Origin: Streptomyces sp. DH41
GTDB lineage: Bacteria > Actinomycetota > Actinomycetes > Streptomycetales > Streptomycetaceae
NCBI RefSeq assembly: GCF_029813785.1
Contig: NZ_JARVKY010000031.1
Coordinates: 1 to 64,000 of the forward strand
Direction of reading: 5' to 3'
DNA: 64,000 nt
Numbering within the stretch: the stretch's first letter is position 1; each line of letters starts with the position of its first letter. The notes beneath the pieces are model-generated. The model was not told where the DNA came from. It saw only the letters and a program-made list of their open reading frames with translations, and ran no database searches. This document shows, piece by piece, positions 55,650 to 64,000 of this stretch. The position numbers were made by a program, and so were the translations under genes.

Positions 55650-56534
55650 ATGCTGCGCATCGCCGTCCCCAACAAGGGTTCCCTGTCAGGCCCCGCGGGG
55701 GACATGCTGCATGAGGCCGGCTACCAGCAGCGCCGCGAGTCCAAGGAACTGCGCGTCGTCGACCCGACGAACGAAGTCGAGTTCTTCTACCTCCGCCCCC
55801 GGGACATCGCGATCTACGTCTCCTCCGGCAAGCTCGACATCGGCATCACCGGCCGGGACCTGCTGATCGACTCCGGCGCCGAAGCCGAGGAGATCCTCCC
55901 GCTCGGCTTCGCCCGCTCCACCTTCCGCTTCGCCGGCAAGCCGGGCACCGCGAACGGCATCGAGGACCTGGGGGGCCGGACCGTCGCCACCTCCTACGAG
56001 GGCATCGTCGCGGCGCACCTGGCCGACCGGGGCGTCGACGCCTCCGTCGTCCACCTCGACGGCGCCGTCGAGACCGCCATCGAGCTCGGTGTCGCCGAGG
56101 TCATCGCGGACGTCGTCGAGACCGGGACCTCCCTGCGCAACGCGGGCCTGGAGGTCTTCGGCGAGCCCATCATGAAGTCCGAGGCCATCGTGATCGTCCC
56201 CCAGACTTCGTCCGGGGGTGCCCCCAGCTCGGGCGCGGAGCCCGACGAGACGACCGAACCCAAGGTGCAGCAGTTCCTGCGCCGCCTCCAGGGCGTCCTG
56301 GTGGCCCGGACGTACGTGATGATGGACTACGACTGCCGCGTGGAGCAGCTGGAGAAGGCCGTCGCGCTCACCCCCGGCCTGGAGTCCCCGACCGTCTCCC
56401 CGCTGCACAACGAGGGCTGGGTCGCCGTCCGCGCGATGGTCCCGGCCAAGGAGGCCCAGCGGATCATGGACGACCTGTACGAGATCGGTGCCCGGGCCAT
56501 CCTGACCACGGCCATCCACGCCTGCCGCCTCTGA
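55650..56534 (+). CDS. hisG: ATP phosphoribosyltransferase (HisG, long form) with inserted repeat
   Basis: HisG joins ATP and PRPP in the first step of histidine synthesis and is inhibited by histidine. The 294-aa protein begins MLRIAVPNKGSL and has the long-form C-terminal regulatory domain (AMVPAKEAQRIMDDLYEIGARAIL). Near residues 185-200 an unusual stretch, PQTSSGGAPSSGAEPDE, is encoded by a hairpin repeat element (56198-56227). This seems to add about a dozen residues in a loop between domains without breaking the frame. Confidence 0.93.
   Translation: MLRIAVPNKGSLSGPAGDMLHEAGYQQRRESKELRVVDPTNEVEFFYLRPRDIAIYVSSGKLDIGITGRDLLIDSGAEAEEILPLGFARSTFRFAGKPGTANGIEDLGGRTVATSYEGIVAAHLADRGVDASVVHLDGAVETAIELGVAEVIADVVETGTSLRNAGLEVFGEPIMKSEAIVIVPQTSSGGAPSSGAEPDETTEPKVQQFLRRLQGVLVARTYVMMDYDCRVEQLEKAVALTPGLESPTVSPLHNEGWVAVRAMVPAKEAQRIMDDLYEIGARAILTTAIHACRL
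56198..56227. repeat. Hairpin repeat element inside hisG
   Basis: CCCCC-A-GAC-TTC-GTC-C-GGGGG (56198-56218) folds as a hairpin and is followed by TGCCCCCAG. Its complement, CTGGGGGCACCCCCGG, resembles the core of the MITE-like element at 36047-36061. I take it as a mobile repeat that was accepted in frame. Based on my own pattern comparison. Confidence 0.65.
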
Positions 56535-56580
56535 ACGGCCGTCCACGCCGCCGCCTCTGAGCACCACCCGGAGCAACGTC

Positions 56581-57048
56581 ATGCCCGACACCACGCCGGA
56601 CCTGCCCGCCCTGCCCGTCACCTTCCGCCCGGGGCGCACCCGTGTGGTCCTGTCCGTCCTCGCAGTCGGCACATTCGTGACCATCTCGGCGGTCGGCATG
56701 CTGCTGGACGGCCTCGGCATGGGGGAGCGCCTCAGCTTCGCGCTGACGGCGCTCGTCCTCGCCGGGGTCCTGTTCCTGCTGGCCAGGCCCCGGGTCACCG
56801 CCGACGACGCGGGCGTCACCGTCGTCAACCTCACCACCAAGCGGCGCCTCGCCTGGGCCGAGATCCTCCGGGTCAACCTCCGGCAGGGCGACCCCTGGGC
56901 CTTCCTGGACCTCAGCGACGGCACCAGCCTGCCCGCGCTCGGCATCCAGCCGGGCATCGCACGGCAGCGCGCCATCCAGGACGCGCGCGCTCTGCGCGCC
57001 CTCGCCGAGGCCCGGTCCGGCGCCGCCCCCGAGGCGCCCCGCGGCTGA
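56581..57048 (+). CDS. Membrane PH-domain protein
   Basis: A 155-aa protein with two helices near residues 22-45 and 52-68, then a bacterial PH-like domain (RVTADDAGVTVVNLTTKRRLAWAEI). A membrane gene (Rv1417) follows ribH in M. tuberculosis and may be its counterpart. Function unknown. ATG start at 56581, preceded by CCGGAGCAACGTC. Confidence 0.8.
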   Translation: MPDTTPDLPALPVTFRPGRTRVVLSVLAVGTFVTISAVGMLLDGLGMGERLSFALTALVLAGVLFLLARPRVTADDAGVTVVNLTTKRRLAWAEILRVNLRQGDPWAFLDLSDGTSLPALGIQPGIARQRAIQDARALRALAEARSGAAPEAPRG

Positions 57049-57089
57049 CGCGCGGACGGCGCCCCTGCCGCGGGCACCCTTTTCGTGAT

Positions 57090-57252
57090 TAATCTGGGAA
57101 CGAGGACGCGGCCGTCGCGTCCTCGCCCCTGTCGCTCCGCCCGGTGCGCGGGGGTTCCCGCTACCCGAGGAGTGACTCCCTCCGGCGATGGACGGACCGT
57201 CCTGCAGTACCTGCGCCGCCCCCTGCTGTGACTCCCCACAGGCGGCGGCAAC
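57090..57252 (+). promoter_or_regulatory. Structured leader before the CNNM/CorC pair
   Basis: A -10-like TAATCT (57090-57095) precedes a perfect 10-bp hairpin (CGAGGACGCG / CGCGTCCTCG, 57101-57125, loop GCCGT). Further small hairpins (GGAG-TGA-CTCC and CTGT-GACTCCC-CACAG) follow up to the ATG at 57253, which lacks a clear ribosome binding site. It may sense a metal or ligand. It does not match the M-box or yybP-ykoY elements as I recall them. Confidence 0.45.
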
Positions 57253-58584
57253 ATGACCACCCCCCTGCTGCTTCTCGCGGCCGCGTTCCTGCTGATCCTC
57301 GCCAACGGCTTCTTCGTGGCGGCCGAGTTCGGCCTGGTGACCGTCGAACGACCGGACGCCGAGCAGGCCGCCGCCGACGGCGACCGACGCGCCCGCCGGG
57401 TCGTCGAGTCCCTCAAGGAACTGTCCTTCCAGCTCTCCGGCACCCAACTCGGCATCACCATCACCTCCCTCGTCGTCGGCATGCTCGCCGAACCGGCGCT
57501 CGCCCAGCTCCTGGACGGCCCCTTCACGGCGATCGGCACCCCCCGGGGCGCCGTCCCCGGTGTCTCCGTCGTCGTGGGCATGCTGCTGGCCTCGGCGGTC
57601 CAGATGGTGATCGGCGAGCTGGTGCCCAAGAACTGGGCGGTGTCCAAGCCACTCCAGGTCGCGCGCTTCGTCGCGGGCCCGCAGCACGCCTTCGCCCGGC
57701 TCTTCCACCCGGTGATCGCCGCGCTGAACGCCGTGGCCAACCGCCTGGTGCGCGCTCTCGGCATCGAACCCACCGAAGAGCTGGCCTCCGCCCGCACCCC
57801 CGGCGAACTGGTCTCCCTGGCCCGGCACTCCGCCCGGGCCGGCGCCCTGGAGCAGGACACCGCCGACCTCTTCGTACGGACCCTGTCCCTGGGTGAACTG
57901 ACCGCGCAGCACGTCATGACCCCGCGCGTGAAGGTCAGCGCCCTGCATTCCTCGGCCACCGCCCAGGACGTCGTCAACCTGACCCGGGCCACCGGCCTGT
58001 CCCGCTTCCCCGTCTACCGGGAGAGGATCGACGAGATCGTCGGCATGGTCCACCTCAAGGACGCCCTCGCGGTGCCCGCGCACGAACGGCTGCGCACCAC
58101 CGCCGGCCGGATCGCCCGCCCCGCGCTGCTCGTCCCCGAAACGCTGCCCGTCAGGCCGCTGCTCACCCGCCTGCGCAGCGAGCAGCCCATCGCGGTCGTC
58201 GTCGACGAGTACGGCGGCACGGCAGGCGTCGTCACCCTGGAGGACATCGTCGAGGAGATCGTCGGCGAGGTCCGCGACGAGCACGACGGTCTTGACACCC
58301 CCGAACTGGCCCCCGCCCCGCCCGAGGAGGGCCGGCCCGCCTGGGACGTCGACGGCAGCTGCCGTGTCGACGCCCTGCGGCGCATCGGCCTGAAGGCGCC
58401 CGAGGGGCCGTACGAGACCGTGGCCGGACTCGTCGCCGACCTGCTGGGCCGTATCCCGGCCGTCGGCGACCGGGCGGAACTGCCCGGCTGGCGTCTCTCC
58501 GTCCGCCAGGTCGGCCACTACCGCGCCGAGCGCACACGACTGGTACGGACGGCGCCGGTCTCCGCGCTGGAGGCCGTCCGATGA
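57253..58584 (+). CDS. CNNM/CorC-family transporter (first copy)
   Basis: A 443-aa protein: N-terminal DUF21-type membrane domain (about 1-180, LANGFFVAAEFGLVTVERP, and GELVPKNWAV), then a CBS pair (about 215-340, QHVMTPRVKVSAL) and a CorC/HlyC-like C-terminal domain. Family members are linked to Mg2+ or other cation efflux. Its stop overlaps the second copy's start. Confidence 0.9.
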   Translation: MTTPLLLLAAAFLLILANGFFVAAEFGLVTVERPDAEQAAADGDRRARRVVESLKELSFQLSGTQLGITITSLVVGMLAEPALAQLLDGPFTAIGTPRGAVPGVSVVVGMLLASAVQMVIGELVPKNWAVSKPLQVARFVAGPQHAFARLFHPVIAALNAVANRLVRALGIEPTEELASARTPGELVSLARHSARAGALEQDTADLFVRTLSLGELTAQHVMTPRVKVSALHSSATAQDVVNLTRATGLSRFPVYRERIDEIVGMVHLKDALAVPAHERLRTTAGRIARPALLVPETLPVRPLLTRLRSEQPIAVVVDEYGGTAGVVTLEDIVEEIVGEVRDEHDGLDTPELAPAPPEEGRPAWDVDGSCRVDALRRIGLKAPEGPYETVAGLVADLLGRIPAVGDRAELPGWRLSVRQVGHYRAERTRLVRTAPVSALEAVR

Positions 58585-59618
58585 GCGTCCTGCAACTCCT
58601 CTTCGCCGCGCTGCTCGTACTCGCCAACGGCTTCTTCGTCGGCGCCGAGTTCGCCCTCGTCTCGGTGCGCCGCAGCCAGATCGAACCGCTCGGCACCGCC
58701 CGCGCCCGACAGGTGCTGTACGGCCTGGAGCGGCTGCCGCAGATGATGGCCGCGGCCCAGTTCGGCATCACCGTCTGCTCCCTGACCCTCGGCGCGGTCG
58801 CCGAACCGACCGTCGCCCGTCTGCTGGAACCGGTCTTCGAGTGGATCCACCTGCCGCACGGCGTGATCCACCCGCTCGGCTATGTCATCGCGCTGGCCCT
58901 CGTGATCTTCTGCCACCTCGTCATCGGCGAGATGGTCCCGAAGAACCTCGCGATGGCCGCGCCCGAGAAGGCCGCGCTGTGGCTGAGCCCCGGCCTGGTC
59001 GCCTTCGCCCGCCTCTGCAAGCCGATCACCGTCGCCCTCGGCGCCTGCGCCCAGGGCATCCTGCGGCTGTTCCACGTCGAGCCCAAGGACGAGGTCGAGG
59101 CCGTCTTCACCAGTGAGCAGCTCAACCGGCTGGTGGAGGACGCCGGCCAGGCGGGCCTGCTCGACCCGGAGGAGCAGGAACGCCTGGAGGACGCCCTGGA
59201 ACTGGGCTCCCGCCCGGTCACCGACGTGCTCCTCGGGCGCGAGTCCCTGATCACGGTCAGCCCTTCGGTCACGCCGGGCGAGATCGTCGCGCTGACCGCC
59301 CGCACCGGGTACTCGCGCTTCCCGGTCGCGGCGGGGAAGGGCGCCTTCATGGGCTATCTCCACGTCAAGGACGTCCTCGACCTGGAGGACTCCGACCGGG
59401 CCGTCCCGCAGCACCTCTGGCGCCCCATGACGACCCTGCGTCCCGAACTCCCGCTCGACGACGCCCTCACCGTGATGCGCCGAGCGGCCACCCACCTGGC
59501 CCAGGTGACGGACGCGTCGGGAAAGGTCCTGGGCCTGGTCGCCCTGGAGGACGTACTGGAACTACTGGTCGGAGAGGTCAGAGACCCGGCCCACAGAGAG
59601 GTGACACTGGCGACATAG
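58581..59618 (+). CDS. CNNM/CorC-family transporter (second copy)
   Basis: A 345-aa paralogue of the preceding gene: DUF21 domain (LANGFFVGAEFALVSVRRS, GEMVPKNLAMAAPE), CBS pair, but the CorC-type C-terminal domain is absent, so it is about 100 residues shorter. The two probably form a heteromeric complex. ATGA overlap with the first copy. It ends 9 bp from the convergent ATPase gene. Confidence 0.88.
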   Translation: MSVLQLLFAALLVLANGFFVGAEFALVSVRRSQIEPLGTARARQVLYGLERLPQMMAAAQFGITVCSLTLGAVAEPTVARLLEPVFEWIHLPHGVIHPLGYVIALALVIFCHLVIGEMVPKNLAMAAPEKAALWLSPGLVAFARLCKPITVALGACAQGILRLFHVEPKDEVEAVFTSEQLNRLVEDAGQAGLLDPEEQERLEDALELGSRPVTDVLLGRESLITVSPSVTPGEIVALTARTGYSRFPVAAGKGAFMGYLHVKDVLDLEDSDRAVPQHLWRPMTTLRPELPLDDALTVMRRAATHLAQVTDASGKVLGLVALEDVLELLVGEVRDPAHREVTLAT

Positions 59619-59627
59619 CGCGGTGTC

Positions 59628-61493
59628 TCACACCCCCGGAGAGGCCTGCGGCCCCCGCCCCGACAGCACCTCCCCGTACGCCTGCATCAGATCCGGCAAC
59701 CGCAACGTCGCCAGGTCGTCCCGGGTCAGCACCCCGGGACACACGGACAGTCGCAGGTCCCGGTACGCGCAGCTCTTCTCGTACAGCGTTCGCAGGAACC
59801 GCCCGTTCCCCAACTCGTCGATCCACCCCTGGTCGACCACGTGCCCGGCGATCGACCGCAGTTCGTCGAGTGCCTCCTCGTCCCACCCGTCCCCGTTCTC
59901 GGCGGCGAGGACCTCACCGATGGAGGTGAGTTCCAGCGGCCGGTACGACGGGAAGTCGACCCGGGTGGTGAAGCGGGAGGACAGCCCCGGGTTGGCGGTC
60001 AGGAGCCGGTCCATGCCCTCCGGGTAACCGGCCAGGATCACCACCAGGTGGTCGCGGTTGTCCTCGGCCCGCTTCAGCAGCACCTGGAGGGCCTCGTCGC
60101 CGTACGCGTCGCCCTTGCCGTAACCGGAGTTGGACAGGGAGTACGCCTCGTCGACGAAGAGGACGCCGCCGAGCGCGGAGTCGATCAGTTCGTTGGCCTT
60201 CACGGCGGTCTGGCCCAGGTACTCGCCGACGAGGTCGGCCCGCTGCGCCTCCACGAGATGGTCGCCGCCGAGCAGGCCGAGGGCGTAGAAGACGCGGCCC
60301 AGGATGCGGGCCACGGTGGTCTTGCCGGTGCCGGAGGGACCGGAGAAGACGAAGTGACGCTTGGGTGGCTGGACCGGCAGGCCCTGGCCGGCCCGCAACC
60401 GCGCCATGTTCAGCTGCGCGGACAAGGCCTTGACCTGCCGTTTCACCGGCTCCAACCCCACCATGCGCTCCAGCTCGGCGAGTGCCTCCTCCAGTAACGC
60501 GGGGTCGGTGGGCCCGGCGGGCAGGGACGGGTCGGGGCCGTCGGCCTTCTCACGCACCGACGGTCCGGTCAGCGAGGGCAGCGGGGCGGCCGGCGGGGGC
60601 TCGGGGACGGAGAGCTTGAGCCCGCGCTCCTCGGTGCCGAAGAGCGGGTCGAGTCCGTCGGCGCCGTCCAGGCCGTCCGGTCCCATACCGGCCTGTGCGA
60701 GCCCCGCGAGGTCGGCGTCGTCGGCGTAGCCGTCGCTCTCGGCGATCGCCGCCAGCCGGGCCGAGGTGTCCATGAAGGCGGGGTCGACGCGGTGCACGGC
60801 CCGGTACAGCGGCAGCGCCGCGGCGCTGCGGCCCGTGCCCTCGTGCGCCCTCGCCAGCCAGTACCGCAGTTCCTTGCGCTGCGGCTGCTCGCTGCGGCAC
60901 CGCATGAGGGCCGCCGACAGCAGGGGCTCGGCCTGTCCGTACATCTCCAGGCGAACCCGGGCCATGCCGCTGAACAGTCCTGCCTCGATGCCCAGCAGGG
61001 GATCGCCGAGCAGCGGGTCGGTGTGCCGGACGAGCTGTTCCCAGTCCTTGACGAGGTAGGCGCGGCAGGCGTGCAGGAAACGGACCTGGGAGTCGGCGTC
61101 CACCGGCGGCAGTCCGGCCAGCGCCCGGTCCAGTTCCGGGACGTGGCGGCCGTCCAGCCAGTGGGAGGCGTGCGCCAGCAGCAGATCGCGCGGATGCTCC
61201 AGTACGGGCTGCACCCACCAGCCCAGCCAGTACCAGGAGTTGAGCGTGCGGCGATGCCGGGCGCGCTGCTCGCCGAAGCGCTCCCGGTGCCGGAACATCC
61301 TGAGCAGCGCGTTGGTGGTGTCGACGCGCAGCGCGTGCAGTCCCAGCCAGCCGTCGGCCATCGCGGGATCGACGCGTACCGCGGTCCGGAACTCCTCCTC
61401 CGCCTGCGGATAGGCCCCCATGGTGTAGGCGTCCACGCCGCGCAGCCAGGCGAGGTCGGCCGGGGCCTGCGGGCCCTGCGTGCCGAAGTCCAT
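59628..61493 (-). CDS. CbxX/EccA-like AAA ATPase with N-terminal TPR-like region
   Basis: A 621-aa ATPase. The N-terminal part (about 1-330) is helical and TPR-like (YTMGAYPQAEEEFRTAVRVD). The AAA domain (about 365-600) has Walker A FSGPSGTGKTTVAR and Walker B GGVLFVDEAYSL, and the loop GYPEGMDRLLTANPGL. This order is the same as in EccA of type VII secretion and in CbxX activases. No esx or ecc genes are near. ATG at 61493 was chosen (MDFGTQGPQ) as the usual family N-terminus; a longer frame continues upstream. Confidence 0.86.
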   Translation of the reverse strand: MDFGTQGPQAPADLAWLRGVDAYTMGAYPQAEEEFRTAVRVDPAMADGWLGLHALRVDTTNALLRMFRHRERFGEQRARHRRTLNSWYWLGWWVQPVLEHPRDLLLAHASHWLDGRHVPELDRALAGLPPVDADSQVRFLHACRAYLVKDWEQLVRHTDPLLGDPLLGIEAGLFSGMARVRLEMYGQAEPLLSAALMRCRSEQPQRKELRYWLARAHEGTGRSAAALPLYRAVHRVDPAFMDTSARLAAIAESDGYADDADLAGLAQAGMGPDGLDGADGLDPLFGTEERGLKLSVPEPPPAAPLPSLTGPSVREKADGPDPSLPAGPTDPALLEEALAELERMVGLEPVKRQVKALSAQLNMARLRAGQGLPVQPPKRHFVFSGPSGTGKTTVARILGRVFYALGLLGGDHLVEAQRADLVGEYLGQTAVKANELIDSALGGVLFVDEAYSLSNSGYGKGDAYGDEALQVLLKRAEDNRDHLVVILAGYPEGMDRLLTANPGLSSRFTTRVDFPSYRPLELTSIGEVLAAENGDGWDEEALDELRSIAGHVVDQGWIDELGNGRFLRTLYEKSCAYRDLRLSVCPGVLTRDDLATLRLPDLMQAYGEVLSGRGPQASPGV

Positions 61494-61771
61494 CCCGTCC
61501 CCCACGTACCGTGCCCCCGTCGGTATGCCGCCGAGCCGTCGCCCGTCGGCCGCCTCGGTCAACGGCTGTACCGCGGACCGGAGTTGCAAGGTGCGCGCGG
61601 CAACCGCCCGTAGGTCGCACCGAGGGCATCGTACCCGCGGCGGTCTTTCCTCCGAAGGGTGCCGGGACAGGCCGTCGCGCCAGGTGGGAGCGGACGGGGC
61701 GCGCACGGCACGGTGACCCAGGGTGAGCGGTTCACGCCACGGAGCAGCCGGAAAACGCCCTCAGGGCAGAA

Positions 61772-61809
61772 CGAAGCCCCCGATCACGGGGGAACAACCG
61801 GGGGCTTCG
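61772..61809 (-). terminator. Terminator of the uridine-kinase-like gene
   Basis: CGAAGCCCCCG (61772-61782) pairs with CGGGGGCTTCG (61799-61809); on the minus strand it is followed by TTCTGCC. It lies about 115 bp after the stop of the gene at 61924. The rest of 61494-61923 holds no gene that I can support. Confidence 0.7.
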
Positions 61810-61923
61810 CGTCTGCCGGCGGCTTCGAACTGCCGCACATTCAGAACGTAAGACCTGTACGGCCCCCGGGTCAAGCGGAGTTGAGGCACTCCGGCCGACT
61901 GCCGGACAGCGATCTTCACGAGT

Positions 61924-62493
61924 TCAGCACATTGCGGAGGGTCCGTCACCCTGCGTGAGGAAGTGGGCCGGGGAGGCGGGTCCCGCGGGCCCCGGAAGTA
62001 CCTCGTACCCCCCTTCTCTCTGCCGCACCAGGAGGTGCGCGTAGGGGCGCGAGGGGTCGCCGGCGAAGTGCCGGCGCTCTGCCGGGATCCACCCGTCCCA
62101 GAACGCCCGCTGCTCCGCTCCGTCGCGCGCCCTTCCACGCGCCCACGCCTCCTCGCGTGGCAGCTCCATCCAGAGCAGCCGGGCCAGGTACGGACGCAGT
62201 GCCCCGCGCCCGGCGCCGACCCCCTCCACCAGGACCAGCGGGGCCGGCGGCAACGGGCGGGCCGCCGTGAACGACCGGGTCCGCCAGTCGTAGGGGGCGT
62301 AGTGCGCGGTGTCGCCGCGCCGCAGGGGCTCGATCACCTGGCTCAGCAGCCGCCCGGTCCAGTCGAACAGCTCGTCGTGACTGGCGATGTCGTCGAGGTG
62401 CAGCACCGGCGCGCCGCCCAGCTCGGCGGCGAGCAGCCCGGCGAACGTGGACTTCCCGGAGCCGGCGTACCCGTCGACACCGATCAGGCGCAC
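61924..62493 (-). CDS. Uridine-kinase-like P-loop protein
   Basis: A 189-aa P-loop kinase-like protein. The Walker A is GYAGSGKSTFAG at the start and the acceptor region is LHLDDIASHDELFDWTGR. It resembles the (d)NTP/uridine kinase family, but substrate is unclear. It is annotated from a GTG at 62493, because the P-loop is very close to this N-terminus. A start slightly upstream cannot be excluded. Confidence 0.78.
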   Translation of the reverse strand: MRLIGVDGYAGSGKSTFAGLLAAELGGAPVLHLDDIASHDELFDWTGRLLSQVIEPLRRGDTAHYAPYDWRTRSFTAARPLPPAPLVLVEGVGAGRGALRPYLARLLWMELPREEAWARGRARDGAEQRAFWDGWIPAERRHFAGDPSRPYAHLLVRQREGGYEVLPGPAGPASPAHFLTQGDGPSAMC

Positions 62494-62754
62494 GGGCCCG
62501 CAGGAGGGGGGAAGCCGGCGGAGCCGGGCTGCGAGGTCGTGGATGGCGGGTCCTGGGCGGCGCGAAGGGACGGACGGCGTTCGTCCCGCACTCTATCCGC
62601 GTCGCTCCACCCACCCTCCACGCCACTGGTCGACACCAATGTTCGTGGCGTGGCGTGCGCGGAAGTGCTGGCAGGAGCGGGCACCTGCGGCCATAGTTGG
62701 CGCACAACCGTGCAACGGACCCGCCCGACTCGGACACCTGGGGGTCTTCCGCCC

Positions 62755-64000
62755 ATGAGCAGAGCCGAACAGCCGTCCCGCAGAACCGTCCTGACCGCCG
62801 CCGTCGCGGCCGCCGTGGCGGGCAGCGCGATCCCGGCCACCGCAGACGCGACGCCCGGCGCGGTCGCCGGCCGCGCGGACCCCGGCCGAGCCCCCGCCGG
62901 ACAGGTCGACTACCACGCCTGGACCACGTTCCGCGACTGGCGGCGCGGCACCGCGCGGGGCGCCCGTCCCGTCGCGGGGGCCCGGCCCGGTGTCGTGATC
63001 GGCGCCCCGGCCGGCACCACCGAGTACACCGACCCGCACACCGGCAAGGCCGCCACCTGGGAGTACGCGACCTGGACCTCACCCGTCCACCGGCTCGCCG
63101 TGCCCTCGACGGAGGTCATCGCCTCCTGGAACGCGCACACCCCGAGCGGCACCTGGCTCCAGGTCGAGCTCAAGGGCACCTACTCCGACGGCACGGACAC
63201 CCCCTGGTACGTGATGGGCCGCTGGGCGGCGGGCGACCAGGACATCAAACGAACCTCGGTCGACGGCCAGAGCGACGGCAGGAGCAGCGTCTGGACGGAC
63301 ACGTTCGCCGTCGACGACGCCTCCACCGGCCTGCGCCTGGCCTCCTACCGGCTCAGGCTCACCCTCCACCGCCGACCCGGCACGAGGGCGACACCCACCG
63401 TCTGGCGGCTCGGCGCGATGGGCTCCGACGTCCCCGACCGTTTCACCGTCCCGGCCTCCGCCCCCGGGCTCGCCCAGGAGCTGCGCGTCCCGCGCTACTC
63501 GCAGGAGATCCACAAGGGCCAGTACCCCGAGTACGACAACGGCGGCGAGGCCTGGTGCAGTCCGACCTCCTCGCAGATGATCATCGAGTACTGGGGCGGC
63601 CGGCTCACCGAGGAGCAGCTTGCCTGGGTCGACCCCTCCTACGCCGACCCGCAGGTGTGCCACGCCGCCCGGTACACGTACGACCACCAGTACTCCGGCT
63701 GCGGCAACTGGCCCTTCAACGCCGCCTACGCGGCCACCTTCGAGGGCCTCCAGGGCGTGGTCACCCGCCTCGGTTCCCTCACCGATCTGGAGACGCTGAT
63801 CGCGGCCGGCATCCCGGTCATCACGTCCCAGTCCTTCCTGGAGGAGGAGCTGACCGGGGCCGGTTACGGCACCTCGGGCCACCTGATGACCGTGATCGGC
63901 TTCACCGCCGACGGCGACGTGATCGCCAACGACCCGGCCTCGGACGACAACGAGTCCGTGCGCCGCGTCTACAAGCGGCGCGAGTGGGAGAACATCTGGC
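62755..64000 (+). CDS. Secreted C39-type peptidase, cut by the window end (Tat signal)
   Basis: At least 415 residues with no stop codon before the window end. A twin-arginine signal is seen: SRRTVLTAAVAAAVAGSAIPA. A beta-rich region (about 50-235) precedes a papain-like C39 domain with Cys268 in GGEAWCSPTSSQMIIEYW, His376 in GTSGHLMTVIGF and Asp393 in IANDPAS. All three catalytic residues are present. Family members are often annotated as C39 family proteins in Streptomyces. Substrate unknown. The real 3' end lies outside the window. Confidence 0.85.
   Translation, partial: MSRAEQPSRRTVLTAAVAAAVAGSAIPATADATPGAVAGRADPGRAPAGQVDYHAWTTFRDWRRGTARGARPVAGARPGVVIGAPAGTTEYTDPHTGKAATWEYATWTSPVHRLAVPSTEVIASWNAHTPSGTWLQVELKGTYSDGTDTPWYVMGRWAAGDQDIKRTSVDGQSDGRSSVWTDTFAVDDASTGLRLASYRLRLTLHRRPGTRATPTVWRLGAMGSDVPDRFTVPASAPGLAQELRVPRYSQEIHKGQYPEYDNGGEAWCSPTSSQMIIEYWGGRLTEEQLAWVDPSYADPQVCHAARYTYDHQYSGCGNWPFNAAYAATFEGLQGVVTRLGSLTDLETLIAAGIPVITSQSFLEEELTGAGYGTSGHLMTVIGFTADGDVIANDPASDDNESVRRVYKRREWENIW

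Noticed and set aside
61818..61834. tRNA T-arm-like sequence GGCGG-CTTCGAA-CTGCC
   Set aside because: No D-arm, anticodon arm or acceptor stem around it, and no integrase nearby; most likely chance next to a terminator.

Overview
This window reads as chromosomal core DNA of a Streptomyces. It is very GC-rich, uses many GTG starts, has tightly overlapping operons, and carries Streptomyces markers: the developmental regulator BldD, the nucleoid protein sIHF, a DasR-type chitinase promoter and an actinobacterial FMN riboswitch. I saw no phage genes, transposase genes, CRISPR array, rRNA or complete tRNA. The far right end is cut inside a secreted C39-type peptidase.

Layout. (1) 1-11 kb: bldD, then the de novo pyrimidine operon pyrR-pyrB-pyrC-membrane PH-like protein-carA-carB-pyrD-pyrF. 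It has a PyrR-binding-loop-like hairpin just before the pyrR ribosome binding site. (2) 11-21 kb: a housekeeping block, sihF-gmk-rpoZ-coaBC-metK-priA-(HTH gene)-fmt-rsmB. The order resembles the corresponding part of the Mycobacterium chromosome. (3) 21.3-29.3 kb: a compact accessory operon placed between rsmB and rpe, which are neighbours in M. tuberculosis. It encodes a trypsin-like protease with a C-terminal NTPase-like half, a PknG-like Ser/Thr kinase with zinc ribbons and TPR region, a vWA protein with a zinc ribbon, a four-helix membrane protein with a large external loop, and an orphan membrane-anchored solute-binding protein. A broken trypsin-associated (Trypco2-like) gene lies divergently beside it. 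This is the most interesting system in the window. It looks like a mycobacterial GlnH-GlnX-PknG sensory relay joined to protease and vWA parts. (4) 29.5-33.6 kb: rpe, a SorC-type regulator, a barstar-like protein and the GuaB1-type GMP reductase.

(5) 33.6-41 kb: a probable lysine uptake and breakdown region: an APC permease, an Lrp/AsnC regulator, a MITE-like element, an MFS transporter, a small secreted protein, and a DavA-like amidase with a DavB-like lysine 2-monooxygenase. The permease and davAB promoters share the same three-site array at nearly identical spacing, which suggests one regulator controls both. (6) 41-52 kb: mostly single genes: an F420-type oxidoreductase, a DUF5995 protein, a GH6 glucanase, a uracil permease, a thioesterase, an MFS/ROK divergent pair with a clear operator, a small membrane protein and a large secreted GH18 chitinase. 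(7) 52-56.5 kb: an FMN-riboswitch-controlled ribE-ribM-ribBA-ribH operon, then hisE-hisG. (8) 56.6-64 kb: a PH-domain membrane protein, two CNNM/CorC-type transporters behind a structured leader, a CbxX/EccA-like AAA ATPase, a uridine-kinase-like protein and the partial C39 peptidase.

All family calls come from reading motifs and recalled family sequences. No database search was possible. Start codons were chosen from ribosome binding sites, overlaps and family N-termini, and alternatives are noted where the choice is weak.
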